Part shown: positions 37,801 through 44,558 of the stretch, piece by piece | Numbering within the stretch: the first letter of the stretch is position 1 | Layout of the letters: the number at the start of each line of letters is the position of its first letter | Assembly (NCBI GenBank): GCA_023418915.1 | Contig: JAEZYU010000050.1 | Span: 62,001-126,000, forward strand | Reading direction: 5' to 3' | DNA length: 64,000 bases | DNA from: Bacillota bacterium | GTDB lineage: Bacteria > Bacillota > Clostridia > Acetivibrionales > DTU013 | The notes under the pieces: model-generated | Told to the model about the DNA's origin: nothing | The model's database searches: none | What the model saw: the letters and a program-made list of their open reading frames with translations, nothing else | Translations under genes and position numbers: made by a program

Positions 37801-37896
37801 GAAGCGGGATTTGATGCCTATGAGTTCAAGCTCGACAGGCAGAGGCTGCTGCAGATATTGGATAGCGCCATTAAGAAAAGAAGGAGAATGATGTGA
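34840..37896 (+). CDS. cheA: Hybrid CheA histidine kinase with CheW-like and receiver domains
   Basis: This 1018-residue kinase has an Hpt domain (phospho-His49 in AVHSIKGTSGFL), a linker region to ~300, a dimerisation helix pair (NSLLNLASEMVLARNQLL), and an ATPase domain with the N-box LTHLIRNAADHG and DDGRGID/GRGVGMDVV G-boxes. A CheW-like regulatory domain (~550-725) is followed by a second CheW-like segment (~745-880). A C-terminal receiver (~890-1015) has Asp in VASDINMPVMDG. Canonical CheA stops after one CheW domain. The receiver could act as a phosphate sink or feedback element. GTG 34840 has AAGGGGG upstream; ATG 34846 is an alternative. Confidence 0.93.
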   Translation: MGMIRDDDILQSFVEEARIHVETVEAELLKLDTGRVDEESIHNIFRAVHSIKGTSGFLDLKKIVELSHAMENIFGEIRSGKKKITEGMIDILLCANDCMRIMVDDVKNSEIIDTSEAMEGLSRIIAGMLNPSTAKKDASSSSVYPASLKMFDHVDRCIKAIHDNAERGHKVYRIKKMLGRDITQNNTSLPQFIELVNTLGMVIDCSADIEGIQNGQEPEDIGINLLFSSVLEKDMLAPVLELTEEEITEFQVSVDEDCSEGQEEQQEDRVSMHKAAEDGDQCDIGDHPVKGQSSAAEDSIRVNVALLNSLLNLASEMVLARNQLLRIMEGHRKNIPGIDPIFQNVDHITTNLQEKIMQTRMQPVSNIFNKFPRIIRELSKKLGKNIRLHMEGSDVELDKSIIEALGDPLTHLIRNAADHGLEMPEEREKEGKSRDGMISLKAYHEGGYVNIDVVDDGRGIDIESVKKKAVEKNFVSRQDLAVMGELDILKLLFRPGFSTSDKVSDISGRGVGMDVVKTNIEKLGGNIEIFTTPGTGTTFRLLLPLTLAIISSLIVETEGQKFALPQVNLQEIVRIKSDDASRKIEYINNAEVLRLRGRLLPVIHLADVLGIRRTYIDRRTGKRYYDKRKTLFSHKPTAAKSNGVHEERRKSDSSDIVKILVIKMGSRRLGLAVDSIHESEEILVKTLPSYFKECKCYSGVTILGDGKAAMILDPGGIIEKSNLHYLDGVDERAGDKEEDQESIREDQNLLLFQCSGPETLALDMSMVSRVEEVMSADIERIGDREFIKFRGASLRVIRPEEYLPISNERVQKEKYYVIIPKLVSRPLGILIERILDTVRAEIDIRQDDSIKVKGLIGSSILNNTIVLLVNVYELFETADPEHYKAVPKHNNGDMTNILLAEDTPFFQTLEKTYLEEAGYTVHLAKNGKEALDLLLTRKIDAVASDINMPVMDGLELVRRIRADPELAHLPVIAITSLIGEAQVKEGLEAGFDAYEFKLDRQRLLQILDSAIKKRRRMM

Positions 37897-38342
37897 TGAT
37901 AAAGGTACTCACTTTTTATCTGTACGGGAATCTCCTTGGTATCGATGTGACCTTAGTCAAAGAAATCAACAGGAATGTCTGTTATACGGCAGTGCCGGGC
38001 TCAAGGAAGCATATTGCAGGTTTGTTGAATATGAGGGGACAGGTTGTGACACTTTTTGATCTGGCAGAATTATTAACACTGAAAAAAGAAAACCCGCAAA
38101 ACAGCAGCATACGTACCTGTATAATATTGAAAACTCCCCGGGACCCTGATCAGGTAGGGATACTGATAGACCGTCCCGGAGATGTTATCGACATCGACAG
38201 TGAGGAATGTGAACCGCCACCTGCAAATGTAGGAGGTGTAGAAAACGAGTTTATCAGCAGTATTGTAAAGCTTGAAGGTGAACTGCTTATACTTATCGAT
38301 CCTCAAAAGGTTTTTTCCGACAGGGGAATATTCGAAGTATAA
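37896..38342 (+). CDS. cheW: CheW adaptor protein
   Basis: This ~148-residue protein has the two beta-barrel halves of CheW (VLTFYLYGNLLGIDVTLVKE and the LLNMRGQVVTLFDL core). It bridges receptors and CheA in the array. ATG 37896 overlaps the cheA stop (TGATG), so translation is coupled. The central loop near EPPPANVGG is somewhat longer than usual. Confidence 0.92.
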   Translation: MIKVLTFYLYGNLLGIDVTLVKEINRNVCYTAVPGSRKHIAGLLNMRGQVVTLFDLAELLTLKKENPQNSSIRTCIILKTPRDPDQVGILIDRPGDVIDIDSEECEPPPANVGGVENEFISSIVKLEGELLILIDPQKVFSDRGIFEV

Positions 38343-38381
38343 TAATTTTAGCATCAGTATTGCAGCAAATAATCCAACAAA

Positions 38382-39542
38382 ATGGGGGGTCATCTGTTCT
38401 TGAACAAGGTGAAGGTATTATTAGCGGACAGTTCCGTGGTCACACGAATGTATATTTCAGAACTGGTCAACTCAACAGGCTACAGTATAGTAGAGAAGAC
38501 AGCATCGAATGGAAGCATAGCTCTTGAATGGCTGAAGCAATGCGAAATCGATGTACTTCTGCTGGACGTGATGATTATTAAAAAAGAGGGCATCGAACTG
38601 GTCGGGTCGATAAAAAGCATTTTGCCGAGTATCGAAGTCATCGTGATGAGCAACGATCAGCCTGATAGTCCTGCAATTACACTGGAATCGCTCAAGGAGG
38701 GAGCAATAGATTTTATACAGAAGCCGGCTGAAAAGAATTTCGAAGGATGCAGTTTTGAACTTAAATCACACTTTTCTTCTCTTTTCTATCAGATGTCAAT
38801 AAAAAAGTATACGGACAACACCGGACAGAATGCCTTTATTGCCGGTAATTCAAGTGTTTCAGGTAAAGGGCGGGAGACATATGCATCAAAGACGCAGAGC
38901 CTTGAGAAAAACAACAGGGGCAGGGCATTGGAAAGTACGGACCTGATCCTGATTGCTTCCTCTACAGGAGGACCTGCAGCTCTCGATTCGGTACTTGGCA
39001 CATTCTCAGCGGACATCAAAAAGCCGGTGCTTATAGTTCAACACATGCCTCCCGAGTTCACAAATATACTTGCGCAGACTATGAACAGGAAATATCATTT
39101 GAATATTTCAGAGGCAAAGAATGGTGACATAATTGAGGGCGGGAGGGTATATATCGCCCCGGGAGGCAAGCATATGACAGTCAGAGAAACAGAAGGAGGA
39201 GAAAAAATCATTCGGCTGCTGGACACAGCCTTTGTCAATGGAGTCAAACCTTCGGCTGATGTACTTTTTCAGTCTGTGGCAGCTGCATACAAAGGGAATA
39301 ATATACTTGCTGTCGTGCTTACAGGCATGGGTAATGATGGAACCCTTGGCATCGCAGAGATAAAGAGGAACTGCAATTGTTACTGTATTACCCAGAGCGA
39401 GAACAGCTGCGTGGTATATGGGATGCCAAGGTGTGTTAGTGAGGCAGGTTTATCAGACGAGGCAGCAGATTTGAAGGATATATCCGCACGAATAAGCCAA
39501 ATTGTGATAAATAAAGAAGGAGGCAGACCGAATGGAAAATAG
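38382..39542 (+). CDS. cheB: CheB protein-glutamate methylesterase
   Basis: A receiver domain (~7-120, phospho-Asp in LLLDVMIIKKEG) precedes a linker and the methylesterase domain (~190-375). The catalytic set is Ser in ASSTGGPAA, His in VQHMPPEF and Asp in GMGNDG. It removes methyl groups from receptor glutamates when phosphorylated by CheA. Two starts are possible: ATG 38382 without a clear binding site, or TTG 38400 with GGGGGG ten bases upstream. The end overlaps cheR by 11 bases. Confidence 0.94.
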   Translation: MGGHLFLNKVKVLLADSSVVTRMYISELVNSTGYSIVEKTASNGSIALEWLKQCEIDVLLLDVMIIKKEGIELVGSIKSILPSIEVIVMSNDQPDSPAITLESLKEGAIDFIQKPAEKNFEGCSFELKSHFSSLFYQMSIKKYTDNTGQNAFIAGNSSVSGKGRETYASKTQSLEKNNRGRALESTDLILIASSTGGPAALDSVLGTFSADIKKPVLIVQHMPPEFTNILAQTMNRKYHLNISEAKNGDIIEGGRVYIAPGGKHMTVRETEGGEKIIRLLDTAFVNGVKPSADVLFQSVAAAYKGNNILAVVLTGMGNDGTLGIAEIKRNCNCYCITQSENSCVVYGMPRCVSEAGLSDEAADLKDISARISQIVINKEGGRPNGK

Positions 39543-40389
39543 GGCTGTCTCAAGGGAATTTTCATTATTCCAGCGCTTTATTGAGGATAAATGCGGCATT
39601 TTTATTGACGCAGACAAATCATATCTTTTTGAGAGCAGACTTGCGCAAATGCTTGCAGAATCCTCTCTGGACAGCTTCGAAAAGCTATATGCGCAGATAA
39701 GCAGTTATGAAAACCCTGAAATAGTCGACGATATCATTGATATGGTAACCGTAAATGAAACCTTTTGGTTCAGGGACAGGACACCATGGATCGTACTTGA
39801 GGAAGTACTGCTGCCGGCATATGTCAGGGAGTTTAGGGGAAGAAAGAGAAGTAAGGTGCGCATTTGGAGTTCAGCCTGTTCATATGGACAAGAGCCGTAT
39901 TCTATAGCCATGTGCATAGACAATTACCTTGAACGTCACAGTATTCACGATATTAGTCTTCGAGATTTTGAGATATTTGCTACAGATATATCCAATACTG
40001 TTCTTCAAATGGCAGAAACGGGCAGGTATGATAATATTTCGATCCAGCGCGGACTGGACGAGGCATACAAATCGAAGTATTTCACAAATGAAGGCAGAAT
40101 CTGGACTATTATTGATAAAATCAGAGGTTCAGTACAATTTGAGCAGTTCAATCTTATAGATAATTTTCTGCATTTTGGCAGCTTTGATATTGTTTTTTTA
40201 AGAAACGTAATGATCTACTTTACAGATGAGCTTAAAAGAAAGACACTCATTAAGCTAAGGGATGCCATGAAGCCTGGCGGAGTCTTGTTTATCGGAAGTT
40301 CAGAGCTGCTGTGTGACCATGTGAAGGATTTTAAAATGGAACAGCATAATAATGGGATATATTTCAGGATAAGGAGTGGAGCAGAATGA
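39532..40389 (+). CDS. cheR: CheR receptor methyltransferase
   Basis: This 285-residue enzyme has an N-terminal helical domain and a SAM-binding domain with the motif SSACSYGQEPYSIAM (~110) and the conserved FDIVFLRNVMIYF (~225). It methylates receptor glutamates using S-adenosylmethionine, opposing CheB. GAAGGAGG lies before ATG 39532, inside the end of cheB. It overlaps cheY by 4 bases. Confidence 0.95.
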   Translation: MENRAVSREFSLFQRFIEDKCGIFIDADKSYLFESRLAQMLAESSLDSFEKLYAQISSYENPEIVDDIIDMVTVNETFWFRDRTPWIVLEEVLLPAYVREFRGRKRSKVRIWSSACSYGQEPYSIAMCIDNYLERHSIHDISLRDFEIFATDISNTVLQMAETGRYDNISIQRGLDEAYKSKYFTNEGRIWTIIDKIRGSVQFEQFNLIDNFLHFGSFDIVFLRNVMIYFTDELKRKTLIKLRDAMKPGGVLFIGSSELLCDHVKDFKMEQHNNGIYFRIRSGAE

Positions 40390-40769
40390 TTCTCAAGAAG
40401 AAAATATTGTCGGTAGATGATTCAACAACAATACGCAAAATAATTAGATCATCTGTAGAGGTTCTAAACTATGAGCTTCTTGAAGCCAGCGACGGAAATG
40501 AGGCACTGAAAATCCTTTCAAAGGAGTGGGAAAACATCAAGCTGATCCTGCTCGACTGGAACATGCCGGGCATGTCGGGCTTTGATTTTCTTCTGGCTGT
40601 AAAGAAACATAATCTTTACAGGAGTATTCCGGTTATGATGGTCACAACGGAAGGTGAAAAGGTAAACATTGTCAAGGCAGTACAGGCTGGAGTTGCCAAT
40701 TATTTACTAAAACCTTTCACTTCAGAAGAGCTTACGAAAAAGATAATTCAGTGTGTCGGGAGGAGGTAG
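40386..40769 (+). CDS. cheY: CheY-like response regulator
   Basis: This 127-residue lone receiver has the acidic pair DD near residue 11, phospho-Asp in LLLDWNMPGMSG, Thr in MVTTEG and Lys in LLKPF. It would carry phosphate from CheA to the flagellar switch or another output. The start overlaps the cheR stop. No flagellar gene is in the window, so the output is open. Confidence 0.94.
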   Translation: MILKKKILSVDDSTTIRKIIRSSVEVLNYELLEASDGNEALKILSKEWENIKLILLDWNMPGMSGFDFLLAVKKHNLYRSIPVMMVTTEGEKVNIVKAVQAGVANYLLKPFTSEELTKKIIQCVGRR

Positions 40770-40774
40770 CAGTG

Positions 40775-41266
40775 ATGAGTAAAGAAGTAACAGGAAATGC
40801 TATGCAATCTGAATTCTCGGAATATTTTTTTTCCAGTACCATGAAAGAAATCATCCATACCATGACCGGATTAGAGCTGTCGGAGGAATGGCCTTCCATA
40901 GAAGATCTGAAGGACTTTGTTGCACAGTTTACCGGAGTTGTGATACTGACCGGAGAAAAAAATATAATGATTTCAATCAGTATGAGCACAATTACTATCT
41001 CGACACTAACCGCATTTATGGTGGGGATACAGAGAGAGCAGCTGAGCGATGAGGATCTCAATGATGGAATATCAGAAATTGCAAATGTGATCGGAGGAAA
41101 GGTCAAGGCCAAGCTTGCTATGAGCGGCAGCCGTTATACAATACTCACCCCGTTTACTATAAAAGGACAGGGTCACTACATAACACAAAGAAAGAATGTC
41201 TTGCTGTTTGTGAAGAAATTTAAAGCCTCCGATATAGAAATCGTAGCAAAGGCATTTTTGTTGTAA
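40775..41266 (+). CDS. cheX: CheX-type phosphatase
   Basis: This 163-residue protein has the CheC/CheX catalytic pattern E-x-x-N in DGISEIANVIGGKVKAKL (~105) and the matching fold pattern. CheX dephosphorylates CheY-P and resets the signal. GGGAGGAGG precedes ATG 40775. It closes the cluster, and two tandem copies of repeat B follow within five bases of its stop. Confidence 0.88.
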   Translation: MSKEVTGNAMQSEFSEYFFSSTMKEIIHTMTGLELSEEWPSIEDLKDFVAQFTGVVILTGEKNIMISISMSTITISTLTAFMVGIQREQLSDEDLNDGISEIANVIGGKVKAKLAMSGSRYTILTPFTIKGQGHYITQRKNVLLFVKKFKASDIEIVAKAFLL

Positions 41267-41344
41267 GTAGGGTGCCTGGCACGACACTTAGACACTTATT
41301 GAGTAAGTAGGGTGCCTGGCACGACACTTAGACACTTATTGAGT
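41267..41344 (+). repeat. Tandem pair of repeat B after cheX
   Basis: A 40-bp unit (GTAAGTAGGGTGCCTGGCAC followed by GACACTTAGACACTTATTGA) is present twice, exactly. Each contains the palindrome GTGCC-T-GGCAC. The first unit even includes the last two bases before and the region of the cheX stop, so duplication started at the gene end. Confidence 0.9.
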
Positions 41345-41444
41345 GCTGTCCTGGTCTTGTTTGACACCATTGACTATTGCCTCATATTAAATTGCAATTC
41401 ATTTTTGCATACTAATGATAAACATAATCAAGGAGGCAAAATGA

Positions 41445-41664
41445 TTGCGAAAAAAATTTATCGGCAGCCTTATCGACCGGGTTACGACAGTTCTGGAAGA
41501 ATTTGAGCCTGGGCAGAAGGAATTCATTATTCCGCTTGAAAAATTCAATGTAGCACCCAGAAGGGTGAGCGAAGTGATCGAGAAGGAAGTTGAGATTACA
41601 GTTCCTGCTCGTCTGCATCCCACAGTTCTTGACATGAACAGATTTAACCTGAACAGGGCAGGCG
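41445..41664 (+). pseudogene. GHMP-type sugar kinase, N-terminal fragment
   Basis: ATG 41445 has AAGGAGG upstream. About 73 residues look like the start of a GHMP kinase (FNVAPRRVSEVIEKEVEITV and LDMNRFNLNRAGG). The sequence then switches abruptly to the complement of a dehydrogenase gene. The remainder of the kinase lies inverted nearby (42180-41819). Confidence 0.75.
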
Positions 41665-41818
41665 GCATAGTCAGCTCCCATATTTGAAGCCATTTTCAGT
41701 CTCCTGTCCATCAGATCGGCCATAATCACAACCGCTCCTGCCCATTTCGAAACCTTCAGGTGGATCAGACCCATTGGGCCTGCGCCAACTATCACCACCC
41801 TGTCGCCGGGCTTGACCC
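41665..41818 (-). pseudogene. Zinc-type alcohol dehydrogenase fragment (inverted)
   Basis: Read leftward from ~41818: KPGDRVVIVGAGPMGLIHLK and ADLMDRRLKMASNMGADYA, the NAD-binding core of sorbitol or threonine dehydrogenase-like enzymes. Both ends are missing. It is fused in frame to the kinase fragment on its right, around a shared Arg-Val. Confidence 0.8.
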
Positions 41819-42180
41819 TGTTGGCTGTATCCGGCAGATCCACCCTGTAAACCATTTCAAGATCATCCGCTCCCAGCACCCAGCCGACGTTGACTCCCGC
41901 CATAGCTCCGATTCCGGTTTCAAATGCAGGTATCAGGTATCCGTTGCCATTCGGACTTTCTTCGCACGAATGATACCCAAGTATTCTTCTTAATTCACGT
42001 CCCGTAAAAGGATTGCCGAGAACTTCGTTGATTCCGATACATGCCGCACACATAGAGCCTGCTGACGAACCCATTCCGACATGTCTTCTCTTGTGATCGT
42101 AGAGTTCGATCTCAAATCCCCCGGGATAACCGACTGCAGGATGACCCAAATGTGAGACTGATTTCGATACATTGAACATG
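41819..42180 (-). pseudogene. GHMP-type sugar kinase, middle fragment (inverted)
   Basis: Read leftward from 42179: VSKSVSHLGHPAVGYPGG, then the ATP-binding GMGSSAGSMCAACIG and an ADDLEMVYRVDLPDT stretch. This continues the kinase whose beginning is at 41445-41664, but on the other strand. A single ~515-bp inversion plus deletions would explain the arrangement. Confidence 0.75.
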
Positions 42181-42345
42181 ATTTACGGTGCGCTGCAGGA
42201 AGGTGCTAAGGGGATCGTAATGGGACGCAATGTGTGGCAAAGTCCTCATCCGAAGTCCCTGATGGCGGCAGTGTACGGACTGATCCATAAAGATATGAAT
42301 GTCAGGGTAGCTGTGGAATTGCTGGAGCACAGCAAAAATATATAG
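42180..42345 (+). pseudogene. DhnA-type class I aldolase, C-terminal fragment
   Basis: The frame from 42180 reads GALQEGAKGIVMGRNVWQ and ends in a helix (LIHKDMNVRVAVELLEHSK). The MGRN motif is the phosphate-binding end of DhnA-like fructose-bisphosphate aldolases. The upstream ~80% is absent. A terminator follows, so this was the end of the old operon. Confidence 0.75.
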
Positions 42346-42360
42346 CTCAGCATGAATTAC

Positions 42361-42386
42361 GCCGGTTGATCATAATCGGCTTTTTT
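42361..42386 (+). terminator. Terminator of the scrambled operon
   Basis: GCCGGTT-GATCAT-AATCGGC stem followed by TTTTTT. Confidence 0.82.
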
Positions 42387-42411
42387 AATAGTGCTTCTTA
42401 TTCCAATATGT

Positions 42412-42440
42412 AAAAGGGCTGTCGGTAGACAGCCCTTTTT
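42412..42440 (+). terminator. Second, bidirectional-type terminator
   Basis: AAAAGGGCTGTC-GGTA-GACAGCCCTTTTT. The A-run and T-run on either side would allow it to work on both strands, facing the leftward acetyltransferase gene. The remaining ~160 bases to 42600 hold no gene. Confidence 0.82.
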
Positions 42441-42600
42441 AAGTAGCAGCAAGGTGATATAACGATATATGTCTCCCCAACCTCTCGACGTTTTTTCAGT
42501 CCTTAGGATGAAAAACGCTAGCAGCGGGTGAAACTATGCAGATTGTCAAGTTACTGGACTTATAGCTTTTTGCTTTTGTTGTCACAACACTTAAGAAAAG

Positions 42601-42622
42601 GGAATATTTCAAGCCTGACCCC
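42601..42622 (-). repeat. Dispersed repeat A at the end of the acetyltransferase gene
   Basis: On the minus strand GGGGTCAGGCTTGA followed by AATATTCC. It provides the codons for Arg-Gly-Gln-Ala and the TGA stop of the gene. Confidence 0.9.
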
Positions 42623-43157
42623 GCAAGCGTTTTGCCAGATAAATATCCGGCTTTCCTATGCCGCCCGCATCAGGCATGACACCCACAATGCTGAATCCCA
42701 TTTTCAAGTAGAAGGCAGCCTGATGTGTTCCCGGATCAAATTCTTTGATGCGTTTCGGCAGGTCATCATACAAATTGACATTGGCAAATGATGTTTCTCC
42801 GCCTGCCTCATCATCGTCTGCACCGAGCCACATGGTTATAGCTCCACGTTCACGGGCAGCTTCCTCGGCTGCATTTACAAGCATTGCACCAATACCTCTG
42901 CGCTGCATATGCCCTGTAACCACCAACGGATGAAGCTCAAAAACATTTCCATCATACGACGGAAGAATTCCACACCAGCCAAGCACTTCCTCATCTTCTA
43001 CAGCGGCAAGCAGAGTGTTTTCAGGAACCAGCCGTTCTCTGACCTCACTCATTGCCTCGTCAAAGGTTGGCCAGCCAAGCGGCAGTTCATCCGCCAGCAT
43101 CTGAGCAGCCTGCGCTATTTGCCTTTCATTAAGCGTGTTCATGTTTACTATTTTCAT
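42609..43157 (-). CDS. GNAT acetyltransferase, AAC(6')-like
   Basis: From ATG 43157 (TAGGAGG upstream) the 182-residue protein has a GNAT fold with the acetyl-CoA motif QRRGIGAMLV (~90). It also has the pattern GWCGI...ELHPLVV, then MWLGADDDEAGGETSF and YLKMGFSIVGVMPDAGG, seen in aminoglycoside 6'-N-acetyltransferases and close relatives. It may modify aminoglycosides or another amine; resistance is not proven. The last residues RGQA and the stop are supplied by repeat A, so the native C-terminus probably ended near AKRL. Confidence 0.82.
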   Translation of the reverse strand: MKIVNMNTLNERQIAQAAQMLADELPLGWPTFDEAMSEVRERLVPENTLLAAVEDEEVLGWCGILPSYDGNVFELHPLVVTGHMQRRGIGAMLVNAAEEAARERGAITMWLGADDDEAGGETSFANVNLYDDLPKRIKEFDPGTHQAAFYLKMGFSIVGVMPDAGGIGKPDIYLAKRLRGQA

Positions 43158-43814
43158 TACGATACCTCCTAAATTTATCAATTAACGAATATCAGGTGAT
43201 TACTCAGGAGGTGCTCGTGCCTGATATTAACAGGGTAATCGTATATAATACATTTTATTTCACCGCCAGTTAATTATTGGATAGTTTTAGTATATGTTAT
43301 ATTGCTGAAAAAGTAAAGTAAGGTGCCAGGCAGCTTCTGATGATTATTCGGCACACCTACATATGCCTGCGATATCACCACAGGAAATTCAGTGCATGAT
43401 TGTATAAGCTTTTGGAAATTGCCAGTTGCAGCCCAGCCAACGTACTTTTTCTGTAAGTCTCAGGTCACTGTGATGTATCAGTCTGACTCTTCATTATGAA
43501 ATTCCTCATATGCTCCATGACCAGCGGAAAATACTGAAGCTAAATCTCATCCTTATGTGTGTGGATATAAAGCAATCATTAGTGGCACATCGCCAATATA
43601 CTGTAAATGATTTCTTGACAATACTTTATATGGCTGATATCATGAGGATATAATCTATATGGAGCGTGCAGGAAATGATCTATACTCTTCAATAACCACA
43701 CTGAGGAAAATAACATCGAAAAGACCGGCTTATAAAGCGGACCTTTTGTTATGCGATGATCCAATGTGGAAATGAAGGGTATCAGTTACGGCACGCACCC
43801 GACCTGTAAATGAT

Positions 43815-43839
43815 GCCTGGGCTTACCAGGCTTTATTTT
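43815..43839 (+). terminator. Terminator-like hairpin
   Basis: GCCTGG-GCTTA-CCAGGC followed by TTTATTTT. No gene ends directly before it, which suggests a lost gene or a small RNA. Confidence 0.65.
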
Positions 43840-43847
43840 ATCAATCA

Positions 43848-43884
43848 GGGCTGTGGCGGTACATTTACTGTCCACCGCCCTTTT
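43848..43884 (+). terminator. Terminator-like hairpin
   Basis: GGGC-T-GTGG stem pairing with CCAC-C-GCCC around a 16-base loop region, then TTTT. It lies just nine bases after the previous hairpin. Confidence 0.6.
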
Positions 43885-43927
43885 GTCATTATCATGACAC
43901 GAAAATAAACCGAAGGGAGTGCAGAAT

Positions 43928-43984
43928 ATGAATAAAATATTGTTTGCTGTACTGAAAAAGCTCCATGCAAAGTCTGCAATATAA
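43928..43984 (+). CDS. Possible 18-residue peptide
   Basis: ATG 43928 is preceded by GAAGGGAG at good distance and encodes MNKILFAVLKKLHAKSAI, a basic amphipathic helix candidate. It stops inside an 11-bp inverted repeat (43960-43970 and 44000-44010). It could be a leader peptide, a small toxin-like peptide or chance. The evidence is the binding site and its position alone. Confidence 0.3.
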   Translation: MNKILFAVLKKLHAKSAI

Positions 43985-44010
43985 ACAGATGGCGATTGAT
44001 TGCATGGAGC
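43960..44010 (+). repeat. Perfect 11-bp inverted repeat around the peptide stop
   Basis: GCTCCATGCAA and TTGCATGGAGC are separated by 29 bases. There is no T-run. The left arm is the coding sequence for the end of the small peptide. Confidence 0.75.
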
Positions 44011-44087
44011 CTGATAAATGATCGCCGGCATTCATTCCAGCATTATAGCGGCAGCTATAGTGGCAGTTTGTAGTGCGGACTTTGCAT

Positions 44088-44107
44088 CCTTAAAATATAT
44101 TTTAAGG
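44088..44107 (+). promoter_or_regulatory. Perfect 20-bp palindrome covering a ribosome binding site
   Basis: CCTTAAAATATATTTTAAGG overlaps the AAGGAG (44104-44109) of the next gene. In RNA an 8-bp stem would mask the binding site; in DNA it could be an operator. Either way it is well placed to control the gene that follows. Confidence 0.6.
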
Positions 44108-44119
44108 AGCGGAGTCGGA

Positions 44120-44386
44120 ATGGAATATAAGAAAGCTGAAGAGATTTTCCCAAAAAGCCTGTTGGAAGAGATGCAGAAATATATTACCGGTGGGTTGGTC
44201 TATATCCCAAATCCCAACGGGACGCGCAAAAAATGGGGCGAAAGCTCCGGCAGCCGTGCGTATCTTTCGAAAAGGAACAAGGAAATAAGATTGCGGTTCA
44301 GGAACGGAGCAACCATAGACCAGCTCACAGCTGCATTCTATCTTTCACATGACAGCATCAAAAAAATAGTATACTCGAAGCAGTGA
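44120..44386 (+). CDS. CD3324-like small helix-turn-helix protein
   Basis: From ATG 44120 the 88-residue protein resembles the CD3324 family. It has EIFPKSLLEEMQKYI, a basic RKKWGE segment, and a C-terminal helix-turn-helix (DQLTAAFYLSHDSIKKIV). The family is common in Clostridia; the role is unknown but DNA binding is likely. The frame is open further upstream, but AAGGAG at 44104 fits this start. A terminator follows directly, so it is monocistronic. Confidence 0.82.
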   Translation: MEYKKAEEIFPKSLLEEMQKYITGGLVYIPNPNGTRKKWGESSGSRAYLSKRNKEIRLRFRNGATIDQLTAAFYLSHDSIKKIVYSKQ

Positions 44387-44389
44387 ACG

Positions 44390-44423
44390 AAACCCGCTGG
44401 AACACAAATCCAGCGGGTTTTTG
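44390..44423 (+). terminator. Terminator of the CD3324-like gene
   Basis: AACCCGCTGGA-ACACAAA-TCCAGCGGGTT stem followed by TTTG. Confidence 0.88.
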
Positions 44424-44558
44424 TGCAATAAACGTTTTAAAATGTTTTCGCTATATATTCCGACTGACATTTCTCTTATGATCTAAGCATAATAAAGGCC
44501 CGGCATCGGCCCTGATATACGGCATTGTCCGGCGCAATTCTAAGAAACGGCAGCGGCT

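Larger units (their letters stand above)
43158..43927 (+). other. Gene-free stretch with hairpins
   Basis: No convincing gene in ~770 bases. Visible items: a partial repeat B (GGTGCCAGGC) near 43321; an AAAAG...CTTTT-type hairpin at ~43719-43749; and two terminator-like hairpins listed separately. Open frames on the minus strand at 43579-43764 and 43786-44031 have no protein-like character. Confidence 0.55.

Noticed and set aside
41412..42179. A single 255-residue protein on the minus strand
   Set aside because: It joins pieces of a kinase, a dehydrogenase and the antisense of another kinase piece; better explained as an inverted mosaic of pseudogene fragments.
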